DNA from: Janthinobacterium aquaticum
Lineage (GTDB): Bacteria; Pseudomonadota; Gammaproteobacteria; Burkholderiales; Burkholderiaceae_D
Length of the DNA stretch: 64,000 bases
Direction: 5' to 3'
NCBI RefSeq assembly: GCF_009208565.1
Contig: NZ_WFLK01000006.1
Location: 1-64,000 of the forward strand
In this document: positions 1 to 9,013 of the stretch, in pieces
How the letters are laid out: each line of letters opens with the position of its first letter
Numbering within the stretch: position 1 is the stretch's first letter
Notes under the pieces: generated by a model
What the model saw: only the letters and a program-made list of their open reading frames with translations
What the model was told of the DNA's origin: nothing
Databases searched by the model: none
Position numbers and translations under genes: made by a program

Positions 1-2900
1 ACCTGGCCGCAGCGGCTGCCGCCAGCACGGCGGCGCTGTCGGCTGCTGCCGCCGCCGCCGCGCAAAACGACGACGTCGCCGCCGCCACCACCGCACAGGC
101 GGCCGCTAACGCACTGGCAGCCCTGAATACGGCGCTGGCCGACGACGCCGCTGCCGCAGCGGCGCAAACGGCAGCAGCCAATGCGCAGGCACTGGCGACG
201 GCTGCACAGAACGATGACGCCGCAGCACTGGCCGCCGCAACTGCCGCTGCCGTGGCGCAGGCCGCCGCCGCCGCCGCACTGGCCGACGACACCTCTGCCG
301 CCACGCCCGCTGCCAACGCCGCCGCTGCGCTGAGCGCGTATAACAATGCGCTGGCCGATGACGCAGCCGCCGCCCAGGCCGCTGCCGACAACGCCGTGGC
401 GCAGGCAGCCTTGCAGGCTGCCTTGAGTGCCGACGCCAACGCCAATGCAGCGCTGGCCGCTGCAGCCATCGCCCAGGCTGCCGCCACGGCAGCGCAAAAC
501 GACGACGCTGCCGCCGCCCAGGCAGCGGCCAATGCGCAGGCTGCCCTGGCTGCGCTGAACGCCGCCATCGCCGCCGACGCCGCCGCTATCGCCACGGCAG
601 CAACGGCCGTGGCAGCCGCCGCGGCGGCCCAGGCAGCGCTCAATGACGACGCCGTCGCCTTGGCAGCAGCAACTGCAGCGGCCAATGCCCTGGCCGCCGC
701 CAATGCCGCACTGGCCGCCGATAACGACGCCGCCAACGCAGCCCATGTGGCCGCCCTGTCGCTGGCCGCCACCCTGGCCGCACAAAATGCCGACGCTGCG
801 GCGATTGCCGCCAACCTGGCGGCCAATGTCGCACTGGGCGACCTGAACCTGGCGATTGCCGCCGACGCCGACGCCCTGAGCAAACAAAACCTGGCCAACG
901 CCGACGCGCTGGTGCTGCTCAACTCGCGCTCGGCCGTCGCCGCCGCCGAACAGGCCAACGCCGACGCCGCCGCGGCGCTGGCCGCGCTCAATGCGGCGCT
1001 GGCCGCCGACGCGCTGGCCGCGCAAACTGCCGCTGCGGCCGCTAGCGCCAGCGCACAGGCGCAGGCGGCGCAAAACGACGATGCAGCCGCCCTGGCCGCT
1101 GCAGCCGCCGCTGCGGCCGCGCTGACTGCCGTGCTCAATGCGCAGAACGCCGGCGATATTGCGCTGGCCAACAATGCCGCCAATGCCCTGGCCGCGCTCA
1201 ATGCGGCCCTGAGCGCCGACACGGCGGCCGCCAATGCCGCGCAAGTGGCGCTCGCTGCGGCTGCTGCAGCGCAGGCGGCACAGGCGGCTGATACGGCGGC
1301 AGCAAGCGCTGCCGCCAACGCCGCCGCTGCTGTCGCTGCCGCTACTGCGGCGCAGAACGACGATGCTGCCGCCGCCCAGGCGGTAGCCGACGCCGCGACT
1401 GCCCTGGCGGCGCTCAATGCAGCGCTGGCGGCCGACGCCGCCGCCGCTGTGGCCACCCAAGCTGCGGCCGACGCCCTGGCCGCTGCGCAGGCGGCGCAGG
1501 CAGCCGATGCCGCCGCCCTGGCCGCCGCCGCGCAAGCAGCGTTGGCGCTGTCAAACGTCAACAATGCCGAGGCCGACGACGTTGCCGCAGCCCAGGCGGC
1601 TGCCCAGGCTGCAGCGGCCCAGGCTGCCTACAATGCCGCGCTGGCCGACGATATCCGCGCCGCCAACGCCGTGCAGGCGGCCGCCAACGCGCAAGCGGCC
1701 GCCAACGCCGCCCAGGCAGACGACGAGGCGGCCGCTGCCGCCGCCGCCCAGGTTGCCATTGCCCAGGCCGCTGCCAGCTCGGCGCAGAATGACGATATCG
1801 CTGCCGCCAACGCCGCCGCCAGCGCCGCGACCGCTCTGGCAGCACGCGATGCCGCGCTGGCCGACGATGCCGCCGCAGCAGCCGCTGCCCAGGTGGCCAG
1901 CAATGCGCTGGCCGCGGCCAATGCGGCGCAGGCGGCCGACGCCGCCGCCGTGCTCGCCGCCAACCAGGCAATCGCCTCGCAAGCGGCCTGGCAGGCTGCG
2001 CTGCAGGACGACACGGCAGCGGCGCTCGCCAGCCAGAACGCCGCTGTCGCACTGGCAGCCTTCAACGCCGCGCAACGCGACGACGCGGCGGCAGCCCAGG
2101 CCCTGGCCGCCTACAACGACGCCCAGGCGGCGATGCAGCAAGCCATGACTGTGGCCGCACAAACCGACGCCGGCGCCCTGGCCGCGATTGCCGCCAGCGA
2201 CGCCCAGGCAGCAGCGGCAGCGCAAAGCACGGCCGACCTGACCGACGCCAACGCCCTGACGCTGCAGGCGCAAGCCGATGCGGCGATTGCCGCCGCCACC
2301 GCCAGTCTGGCCGCCAGCACCGATACGCAGGCGCTGAGCGCAGCAGCCGACGCAGCAGCGGCCCTTGCGCTGCAGGCGCAGGCCCAGGCCGACCTGACCG
2401 ACGCCGGTTCGCTGACGGTGGCAGCCGACGCTGCTGCCGCCGCCGCGGCTGCGGCCCAGGCGCAGGCCGACCTGACCGATGCGGCGCAGCTGTTCGCCAT
2501 CAGCCAGGCGGCGCTGAACAACCCGCTGGTGATCGGTGACTTCCAGATCGGTTCGGCCACTGTCGGGCGTGATGTGATCGACCTGTCGGCGCTTGCCGAC
2601 CTGAACGCTTCGGTGGCCGTCGGCGTGGGACTGGGTACCGACTTCGCCAATAACAACGTCTTTATCTTCAACGAGACGGCGGTGTCGATCGGGGCGGCAG
2701 CAGCAGCCATTGCAGCGGACGACAGCGTCCTGTCGGGCCAGGGCTATATCGTGATCCGCGATATCAACAATGGCGGCGCAGTGACGGTCTACCATTCGAG
2801 CGACCTCAGCACCACGCAGTCGATCGATACGGCGGTAGTCCTGCTCAGCAACGTCAACGTCAATATCACGCAGCTGACGGCGGCGAACTTCCTGGTGTAA
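1..2900 (+). CDS. Ala-rich 24-residue-repeat protein, probable type I secretion substrate (5' end missing)
   Basis: The reading frame is already open at the window edge, so the N-terminus lies upstream. Up to about nt 2150 the protein is almost only Ala with regularly placed Asp, Asn, Gln and Leu. It falls into about 29 units of 24 residues (72 bp), each opening with DD or AD, and units ending in AAQN tend to alternate with units ending in NAALA. A second repeat built on QADLTDA follows (about 2230-2500). The last 130 residues are different: low in Ala, with GRDVIDLSALADL, hydrophobic strands and a terminal LTAANFLV, resembling the C-terminal signal of RTX/type I secreted adhesins. A TolC, ABC and HlyD set lies directly downstream, which supports export by that system. 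Predicted to be mostly helical. The function (adhesin, matrix or surface protein) is inference. Confidence 0.75.
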   Translation, partial: LAAAAAASTAALSAAAAAAAQNDDVAAATTAQAAANALAALNTALADDAAAAAAQTAAANAQALATAAQNDDAAALAAATAAAVAQAAAAAALADDTSAATPAANAAAALSAYNNALADDAAAAQAAADNAVAQAALQAALSADANANAALAAAAIAQAAATAAQNDDAAAAQAAANAQAALAALNAAIAADAAAIATAATAVAAAAAAQAALNDDAVALAAATAAANALAAANAALAADNDAANAAHVAALSLAATLAAQNADAAAIAANLAANVALGDLNLAIAADADALSKQNLANADALVLLNSRSAVAAAEQANADAAAALAALNAALAADALAAQTAAAAASASAQAQAAQNDDAAALAAAAAAAAALTAVLNAQNAGDIALANNAANALAALNAALSADTAAANAAQVALAAAAAAQAAQAADTAAASAAANAAAAVAAATAAQNDDAAAAQAVADAATALAALNAALAADAAAAVATQAAADALAAAQAAQAADAAALAAAAQAALALSNVNNAEADDVAAAQAAAQAAAAQAAYNAALADDIRAANAVQAAANAQAAANAAQADDEAAAAAAAQVAIAQAAASSAQNDDIAAANAAASAATALAARDAALADDAAAAAAAQVASNALAAANAAQAADAAAVLAANQAIASQAAWQAALQDDTAAALASQNAAVALAAFNAAQRDDAAAAQALAAYNDAQAAMQQAMTVAAQTDAGALAAIAASDAQAAAAAQSTADLTDANALTLQAQADAAIAAATASLAASTDTQALSAAADAAAALALQAQAQADLTDAGSLTVAADAAAAAAAAAQAQADLTDAAQLFAISQAALNNPLVIGDFQIGSATVGRDVIDLSALADLNASVAVGVGLGTDFANNNVFIFNETAVSIGAAAAAIAADDSVLSGQGYIVIRDINNGGAVTVYHSSDLSTTQSIDTAVVLLSNVNVNITQLTAANFLV

Positions 2901-2907
2901 CAGGAAA

Positions 2908-2933
2908 GGGGTCGGACCCTGCGGGTCCGGCCC
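2908..2933 (+). terminator. Stem-loop between the repeat protein and its exporter genes
   Basis: An 11-bp GC-rich stem (GGGTCGGACCC pairing with GGGTCCGGCCC, one G-U pair) lies just after the stop codon of the repeat protein and 15 nt before the tolC-like start. No T-run follows, so it is more likely a partial terminator or mRNA 3'-end stabiliser than a full stop. It could set the ratio of secreted protein to transporter. Confidence 0.45.
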
Positions 2934-2948
2934 TCATCGGAAAATTGG

Positions 2949-4268
2949 ATGAAACTACAGACTTTCTTGCCAGCTCAAACCTCCCTTTCCGCTCCCCGGC
3001 GCGGCCTGCTGCCGTGCCTGGCGGCCGCTTTCACCGCATTCTGCCTGGCGGCCGGCGCGCCTGTGGCACACGCCCAGAGCGCCACCGCCTGGACCTTCGA
3101 CCAGGTACTGCAGCAGGCGCTGCAAAACCACCCTGCCATACTCGGCAAGCGCTCGCTGCAGGCGGCGGCGCTGGCCGACCTCGACGCGGCGCAGTGGCAG
3201 CGCTTTCCCAGCGTGTCGGCCGAACTGCCGGCCGGCTCGCGCGAGACCGGCGGCGTGCTGCGGGTCGAGCAGCCGCTATGGAGCGGCGGGCGCATCGACG
3301 CCGGCATCGGCGTGGCAGGCAGCCGGCTCGACGCGGCCGGCGCCGGCATCGAGGAAGAACGGCTGAATCTGTCGCTGCGCGTGATTGCCGCATTTACCGA
3401 AGCCTTGCGCCAGACGGCGCGCCTGGCGGCGGCCGAAGCGGGCCGGGCCGAACACGACCGCCTGCTCGACATGATACGGCGCCGCGTCGAGCAGTCGGTC
3501 AGCTCGCAGACCGACCAGCGCCTGGCCGAGTCGCGCGCCTACCAGGCTGCCAATGATGTATCGCTAACGCGCCAGGGGCTGGCCAATGCGCTGGCGCAGC
3601 TGTCGCAACTGGCCGGCAAACCGGTACGCCTGGTGGCGCCAACCGGTATCGGCGTGGCCGAGCCGCTGCCTGGCGCCAGCCTGGAGCTGGTGGCGCGCCA
3701 GGCTGTCGCCTATTCGCCGACGCTGCGCCGGCTCGATTTTGAAGCGAAAGCAGCCGACTCGGAAATCACGCTGCAGCGCTCGGCCTATCTGCCCAAGCTG
3801 GTGCTGCGCATGGAAAAGCCGACCGGCGGCATCAATACCGACAACAGCACGCGCGCCATGCTGGTACTGCAGGCGCAGCCCGGCGCCGGCCTGTCGGCCA
3901 AGGCCGGCGTGGACGCGGCCGTGGCGCGCCGCGAAGGCGCACGCGCCGCGCACGACACGGCCGAGCGCGAAGTGCGCGAGCGCTTTGCCATCGACTGGAA
4001 CGAAGCCGAAGCGACGCGCGAACGGCTCGGCAACGCCAACCAGGCCAGCACCACCTCGACCCAGGTGTTCGAGTCCTATGCGCGCCAGTATGTGATCGGT
4101 CGCAAGAGCTGGAACGACGTGCTTAACGCCGTGCGCGAAGCCACCCAGGCCCAGTTCGTGCTGGAAGACACGCGCGCGCAGGCGATTGCTGCCAGCCTGC
4201 GCCTGGCGGCGCAAACCGGCATCCTTGGCGGGCGCACGGCGCCGGCCGCCAGCGCGCCGCCCAACTAG
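2949..4268 (+). CDS. TolC family outer membrane channel of a type I secretion system
   Basis: A 439-residue protein of the outer membrane efflux family. The N-terminus is a signal peptide: basic residues near position 18, a hydrophobic core, and an AHA-QS cleavage site near residue 43. The mature part opens with TFDQVLQQALQNHPAI, a typical TolC helix start, and contains two repeated helical halves with long amphipathic stretches, as expected for the channel-tunnel fold. It is the first gene of a compact trio with an ABC exporter and an adaptor, so it most likely forms the outer membrane exit for the Ala-rich protein upstream. The ribosome site before ATG 2949 is weak. Confidence 0.88.
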   Translation: MKLQTFLPAQTSLSAPRRGLLPCLAAAFTAFCLAAGAPVAHAQSATAWTFDQVLQQALQNHPAILGKRSLQAAALADLDAAQWQRFPSVSAELPAGSRETGGVLRVEQPLWSGGRIDAGIGVAGSRLDAAGAGIEEERLNLSLRVIAAFTEALRQTARLAAAEAGRAEHDRLLDMIRRRVEQSVSSQTDQRLAESRAYQAANDVSLTRQGLANALAQLSQLAGKPVRLVAPTGIGVAEPLPGASLELVARQAVAYSPTLRRLDFEAKAADSEITLQRSAYLPKLVLRMEKPTGGINTDNSTRAMLVLQAQPGAGLSAKAGVDAAVARREGARAAHDTAEREVRERFAIDWNEAEATRERLGNANQASTTSTQVFESYARQYVIGRKSWNDVLNAVREATQAQFVLEDTRAQAIAASLRLAAQTGILGGRTAPAASAPPN

Positions 4269-4291
4269 CCGACACCCTATCAGGAGAGACC

Positions 4292-6445
4292 GTGGACCAC
4301 TCCCTCAAACATGGTTTGCTGCCGCTGGTGGAACAGGCGGCGCGCCTGACCGGCCAGCACCTGGCCGGTGCGCGCCTGGCCGATTTGCAGCGCCAGCTCG
4401 ATGACGTCGACGAGCAAGGCGGGCCGGAAGCGGCCTTGAATAGCGTCTGGCGCGCCGCCGGCCTCGATGGCGCAGCGCATCCGCTGCACGACCCGACGCC
4501 GGGCGAACTGCCGTTTGCCACCTACAGCGCCAGCACCGGCTGGGGCCTGCTGCAGTCGCGCAGCAGCAGCGGCGCCTGGTGCGGCGCCGGCATGGACGGC
4601 CGGCCGCTCGAACTGCAAAGCCTGGCCGGCCTGGTCTGCCTCAGGCTGCCCCGGCGCAGCGAGAAAAGCGCTGCCCGTCCCGGCGCACTGGGCCTGGTGC
4701 GTCAGGCGCTGTGGCTGAAAAAAAGCGTGTTTGTCGACGCCGTGCTGGCTACTGCGCTGGTGACGCTGCTGACCATGGCCACTTCGCTGTTTTCCATGCA
4801 GGTGTATGACCGCGTGATCCCGAACCAGAGTTTCAGCACGCTGTGGGTGCTGGTGGTGGGCGTGGCGCTGTCGATCGGACTCGAATTCATCCTCAAGCAG
4901 GTCAGGAGCCGCATCGTCGACCACTCCTGCAACGAGGTCGATCATGAACTGTCGGAATGGTTTTTCCAGCGCATGCTGGGCATCCGCATGGAAGCGCGCC
5001 CCGCCTCGGTGGGCACGCTGGCGGCGCAGGTCAAGGGCTTCGAGATGGTGCGCGGCGTGCTGACCTCCACTTCGCTGTTCGTGCTGACGGACGTACCGTT
5101 TGCCGTGCTGTTCCTGGTGATGATTACCATTATCGGCGGGCCGCTGGTGGTGGTGCCGCTCGTGGCCCTGCCGCTGGCGCTGGTATGCGGATTGATGTTC
5201 CAGCGCGCCATCGAGAGCCATACGCGCAAGAACCTCAACGCCAGCAACCGCAAGGCCGGCCTGCTGGTCGAAGCGGTCGACGGCGTTGAAACGCTCAAGG
5301 GCAGCAGCGCCGAATGGATGATGCAGGCGCGCTGGGGCGAGCTGGTAGCCGAATCGAGCCACGCCGAGCAGAATATCCGCGACTATGCGGCCCTGTCGCA
5401 AAACATCACGGCCGCCTTCCAGCAGCTGACCAACGTGGCGCTGATCTCGCTGGGCGCCTGGTTCGTGGCGGAAAACCGGATGACCATGGGCGCGCTGATG
5501 GCCTGCACCATTATCGCCAACCGCGCGCTGATGCCGATCGTGCAGCTGCCAGGCGTGATGGTGCAGTGGGCGCACGCGCGCGCCTCGATCGACGGCCTGG
5601 AACAGGTGATCAGCCTGCCCAATGAAGCCGATACCGCCGCCTTTGCGCTCACGCCACGCAGCCTCGATGCGGGCCTGCGCGCCGAGCGCGTGCGCTTTAC
5701 CTACGGCGGCGCGCAAAAGACCGCGCTGGAAGTCGATGCGCTGGCGATCAGGCCCGGCGAACGGGTCGGCCTGGTGGGCGCCATCGGTTCGGGCAAGAGC
5801 ACGCTGTTGAAACTGCTGTCGGGCCTGTTCCAGCCGGCCGAGGGCAAGATTTACCTTGGCGACGTCGACACTGCCCTGCTGGCGCCGCCGGTGGTGCGTG
5901 AAATCATCGGCTACCTGCCGCAGGAGACGCGGCTGTTCAGCGGTTCGCTGCGCGACAACCTGCTGCTTGGCCTGGCTGATCCCGGTGAAGAGGCGATCCT
6001 GGCGGCCGCCAGACGCACCGGCCTGATCGACCTGGTGCTGGGCCAGCCGCACGGCCTGGCGCTGGCCATTACCGAAGGTGGGCGCGGGGTGTCGGGCGGC
6101 CAGCGCCAGCTGATCGCCGTGACGCGCCTGCTGCTGGCGAAACCGAAGATCTGGCTGCTCGACGAGCCCACCGGCGCCATGGATGCGAAAACCGAAGCAC
6201 GCATCGTCGGCCTGCTGGGCGAACTGGCGGCCGAGGGCGTAACGATGATCGCCACCACCCATAAAAACGCCCTGCTGCCGCTGCTGGATCGGCTGGTGGT
6301 GCTGCAGGCAGGCCGCGTACTGCTCGACGGTCCGCGCGACGCCGTGCTGGCCAGGCTGGCAGGCAAGCCGCAGGCGGTGGCGCCGGTCGCCACGGTAGCG
6401 CCGGCTGCAGCAATGGCACCAGGTAACCAGGGAGCCGTTGCATGA
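4292..6445 (+). CDS. Type I secretion ABC transporter, permease-ATPase (LapB/HlyB-like)
   Basis: A 717-residue inner membrane exporter. Residues about 1-125 look like the degenerate C39-peptidase-like domain of LapB-type transporters, with no convincing catalytic Cys-His pair. A transmembrane domain follows (about 145-420, including LATALVTLLTMATSLFSMQV). The ATPase has Walker A GAIGSGKST near residue 496, signature VSGGQ near 599, Walker B IWLLDEP near 620 and the H-loop in TTHK. The start is GTG at 4292, with AGGAGAG five bases upstream. Its TGA overlaps the ATG of the adaptor gene (ATGA), indicating coupled translation. The C-terminus carries a loose Ala/Pro/Val tail. Confidence 0.9.
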   Translation: MDHSLKHGLLPLVEQAARLTGQHLAGARLADLQRQLDDVDEQGGPEAALNSVWRAAGLDGAAHPLHDPTPGELPFATYSASTGWGLLQSRSSSGAWCGAGMDGRPLELQSLAGLVCLRLPRRSEKSAARPGALGLVRQALWLKKSVFVDAVLATALVTLLTMATSLFSMQVYDRVIPNQSFSTLWVLVVGVALSIGLEFILKQVRSRIVDHSCNEVDHELSEWFFQRMLGIRMEARPASVGTLAAQVKGFEMVRGVLTSTSLFVLTDVPFAVLFLVMITIIGGPLVVVPLVALPLALVCGLMFQRAIESHTRKNLNASNRKAGLLVEAVDGVETLKGSSAEWMMQARWGELVAESSHAEQNIRDYAALSQNITAAFQQLTNVALISLGAWFVAENRMTMGALMACTIIANRALMPIVQLPGVMVQWAHARASIDGLEQVISLPNEADTAAFALTPRSLDAGLRAERVRFTYGGAQKTALEVDALAIRPGERVGLVGAIGSGKSTLLKLLSGLFQPAEGKIYLGDVDTALLAPPVVREIIGYLPQETRLFSGSLRDNLLLGLADPGEEAILAAARRTGLIDLVLGQPHGLALAITEGGRGVSGGQRQLIAVTRLLLAKPKIWLLDEPTGAMDAKTEARIVGLLGELAAEGVTMIATTHKNALLPLLDRLVVLQAGRVLLDGPRDAVLARLAGKPQAVAPVATVAPAAAMAPGNQGAVA

Positions 6446-7617
6446 TTGAACACGAACAACGCAAGCAGGGCCGGCGCGAAGCGCGGCGCGGACGGGTACT
6501 GATCTGGAGCTGCAGCGCCGCCTTGGTCGGCGTAATCGCCTGGGCCGCCTGGGCCGAACTGGACCAGGTCACGCGCGCCAACGGCCAGGTGATCGCCAGT
6601 TCGCGCAACCAGATTATCCAGGTGGCCGATGGCGGCGTGCTGGCCGAAATGCGCGTGCATGAAGGCAGCGTGGTCAAGCGCGGCGCCCTGCTGGCGCGCT
6701 TCGACCGCACGCGCGCCGAAGCGAGCTACCTGGAAAGCACCGCCAAATCGGCCGGCCTGAAGGCAGCGGTGGCGCGCCTGCAGGCCGAGGTGTTTGGCGG
6801 GTCGCCCAAATTCCCGCCCGAGCTGCACGACTATCCTGAGTTCCGCAACAACCAGCTGGCCCTGTTCAACAAGCGCCAGGGCGCCGTGCAGGCCGAAGTC
6901 AGTGCGCTCAACAGCAGCATGCAGCTGATCAAGGAAGAACTGGACATGAATCTGCCGCTGCTCGAGACGGGCGATGTAAGCCGTGCAGAAATCCTCAAAC
7001 TCAAGCGGCAAGTGGTCGATATCCAGGCGCAGATCACCAACCGGCGCAACAAATACCTGCAGGAGTCGCAGACCGACCTGGTGAAAGCCCAAGAAGACCT
7101 GGCCAGCGTGCAGCAGATGGTCACCCAGCGCAAGGAGCAATTGGGTTCGACCGATATCTACGCCCCCACCGACGGCATCGTGCGCAATGTGCGCCTCACT
7201 ACCCTGGGCGGCGTGGCCAAGCCGGGCGAGGAAATCCTGCAGATTGTGCCGACCGAAGACGACCTGATTATCGAGGCAAAAGTCAAACCGGCCGATATCG
7301 CCTTTATCAAGCCCGGCCTGCCGACCGCCATCAAGCTTGACGCCTACGACTACGGCATCTACGGACGCCTGCGCGGCACCGTCAGCTATATCAGCGCAGA
7401 TACCCTGAACGAAGACAACAAGGGCAACGAGCAGCCCTACTACCGCGTGCAGATCAAGACCAGCGGGCGCAACCTGGTCGGCAAGAACGGCGAGCCGATC
7501 CTGATCCAGCCCGGCATGACGGCCACGGTGGAAATCAATACCGGCAGCAAAACCGTGCTGCGTTACCTGACCAAGCCGATTACCAAGACGTTTTCGGAGT
7601 CGCTGGGGGAGCGTTGA
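6442..7617 (+). CDS. HlyD family periplasmic adaptor subunit of type I secretion
   Basis: A 391-residue membrane fusion protein. One transmembrane helix lies at about residues 20-40, followed by the biotinyl-lipoyl-like strand pattern (VADGGVLAEMRVHEGSVVKRGALLARFD). A long coiled coil spans about residues 90-230 and a beta-barrel segment follows (STDIYAPTDGIVRNV). This is the normal order for HlyD/LapC proteins, which bridge the inner membrane ABC exporter and the TolC channel. The gene overlaps the exporter by four bases and ends the operon; the next gene is 181 bp away. No LapD- or LapG-like gene is present in the window. Confidence 0.9.
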   Translation: MIEHEQRKQGRREARRGRVLIWSCSAALVGVIAWAAWAELDQVTRANGQVIASSRNQIIQVADGGVLAEMRVHEGSVVKRGALLARFDRTRAEASYLESTAKSAGLKAAVARLQAEVFGGSPKFPPELHDYPEFRNNQLALFNKRQGAVQAEVSALNSSMQLIKEELDMNLPLLETGDVSRAEILKLKRQVVDIQAQITNRRNKYLQESQTDLVKAQEDLASVQQMVTQRKEQLGSTDIYAPTDGIVRNVRLTTLGGVAKPGEEILQIVPTEDDLIIEAKVKPADIAFIKPGLPTAIKLDAYDYGIYGRLRGTVSYISADTLNEDNKGNEQPYYRVQIKTSGRNLVGKNGEPILIQPGMTATVEINTGSKTVLRYLTKPITKTFSESLGER

Positions 7618-7798
7618 AAGGCCATCGGCCGAACTAAGCTTGCAAAAATTACCAGGCTATGCCACGGCACAGTGGAGTGAGTTGCTTTTTTTATACTTTT
7701 AGTCAACAATGAGCAACCAACTGTGGCGCCGGGAGCGCTAAAATAGCAGGTTGATTTTCCTCGCTTGATTCAAGCAAGCTCACGTTCCCTCCTGACCC

Positions 7799-8947
7799 AT
7801 GGCACTCGATCCGTCCACTATCCTCATTCTCACGACAGCGCTGGCCGCTGCTGCCGCACTGTATCTGGCCGTGGAATGGCGCAGCGTGCGCGAGAAATCG
7901 CTGCTGTACTGGAGCGCGGGATTTGCCGTCATCACCGTCGGGTGCGTGCTGGCCTTGCTTCGCAGCAGCGGCTTTCTGCTGGTCGGGATCTGGTTTGCCA
8001 ATGGCCTGCTGATCGCTGCCCACGGGCTGTTCCTGGCCGGTGTGGCCAGATTTACCGACGTGCGCCTGTCACGCGCGTGGTATCTGATTGGCGTCGCCTG
8101 GCTGGCCATGCTGCTGGTGCCAGGCGAGGCGTGGTGGTCGAAGGCGATGCTGGTCATCCAGTCTCTGTTTATTGCCGGCATCTGCCTGCGCGCCAGCTTC
8201 CTGCTGCGCCCACATGGGGTATCGCTGAGCGTGGGTGCGGTGCAGCTGCGCTACGTGCTGCTGCTGCACGGCATCTTCTATTTTGCCAAGGCCGCCTCCA
8301 TCATTGCGCTCAATACGGTTGTCGACCTGGCGGCCTTCCGTGGCGAAGTGATCCAGGTTTCGCTGGTGGAAGGCGCCATGGCCATCATGCTGATCGCGCT
8401 GTCAATGACAGGAACCGAACGCCACCGCCGCGAAGAGCGCATCGAGCAGCTTGCCGCGCGCGACCCGCTCACGGCGCTGTACAACCGCCGCGCACTGGAC
8501 CAGCGCGCACCTGCGCTGCTGCAGCAAGCCTCGCCGCACAGCCCCGGTGCCCTGCTGGTGATCGATATCGACAACTTCAAGCAGGTCAATGACTTGCACG
8601 GCCACAGCGCCGGTGACAAATTGCTGGTTGCCTTGAGTGAAATGATCTGCAATACCCTGTCCCAAGGCGCGCTCGCCGCAAGGCTGGGAGGCGACGAGTT
8701 CGTCATCCTGTTGCCTGGCACCAGCAGCGAAAGCGTGGAGGCGCTGGGCAATGCGCTGCGCGACATGTTCAGCCAGATGGCGCAGCAGGCGTTTGCCACG
8801 CCCAAGGCGGTCACCCTGAGCATGGGCGGCACGCTGTTCGAGCAGCCGCCGGCCAGCCTGGCGCAGCTGCTTGAACTGGGCGACGCCGCCCTGTATGCGT
8901 CCAAGCGCGACGGTCGCAATAGTGTGCGGGTGGTGCGCGGCGCTTGA
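7799..8947 (+). CDS. Membrane-bound diguanylate cyclase (GGDEF)
   Basis: A 382-residue protein expected to make c-di-GMP from GTP. The first 205 residues hold about six hydrophobic helices without a recognised sensory domain. The GGDEF domain starts at DPLTALYNRR (about residue 220) and has an intact active site, RLGGDEFVILLPG, near residue 297. No RxxD inhibitory site lies five residues before GGDEF, so classical product inhibition is not expected. It sits 181 bp after the secretion genes on the same strand. A c-di-GMP link to adhesin display is attractive by analogy with LapA systems but is not shown by the sequence. Confidence 0.87.
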   Translation: MALDPSTILILTTALAAAAALYLAVEWRSVREKSLLYWSAGFAVITVGCVLALLRSSGFLLVGIWFANGLLIAAHGLFLAGVARFTDVRLSRAWYLIGVAWLAMLLVPGEAWWSKAMLVIQSLFIAGICLRASFLLRPHGVSLSVGAVQLRYVLLLHGIFYFAKAASIIALNTVVDLAAFRGEVIQVSLVEGAMAIMLIALSMTGTERHRREERIEQLAARDPLTALYNRRALDQRAPALLQQASPHSPGALLVIDIDNFKQVNDLHGHSAGDKLLVALSEMICNTLSQGALAARLGGDEFVILLPGTSSESVEALGNALRDMFSQMAQQAFATPKAVTLSMGGTLFEQPPASLAQLLELGDAALYASKRDGRNSVRVVRGA

Positions 8948-8968
8948 CGCCTGCCGGCGCAACATCGT

Positions 8969-8992
8969 CACTGGCGCTATGCGCCGCCAGTG
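8969..8992. terminator. Hairpin between two convergent genes
   Basis: CACTGGCG pairs perfectly with CGCCAGTG around an 8-nt loop, in the 66-bp gap between the cyclase and the convergent yceH gene. It lacks a clear T-run on either side. Its place between convergent genes suggests a weak bidirectional terminator. Confidence 0.4.
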
Positions 8993-9013
8993 TCTGCGGC
9001 GTATTTATCGCAT

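Noticed and set aside
640..2795. Long open frames on both strands inside the Ala-rich gene
   Set aside because: They arise from GCN-rich repeats. Their predicted products are Arg/Pro/Trp-rich or Ala-rich mirrors without any domain.
4280..6262. 660-codon minus-strand frame opposite the ABC transporter
   Set aside because: Product is His/Gln/Arg-rich with no family features, while the plus strand encodes a complete ABC exporter.
7618..7798. Promoter before the diguanylate cyclase
   Set aside because: AT-rich stretches occur, but no -35/-10 pair with acceptable spacing stood out.
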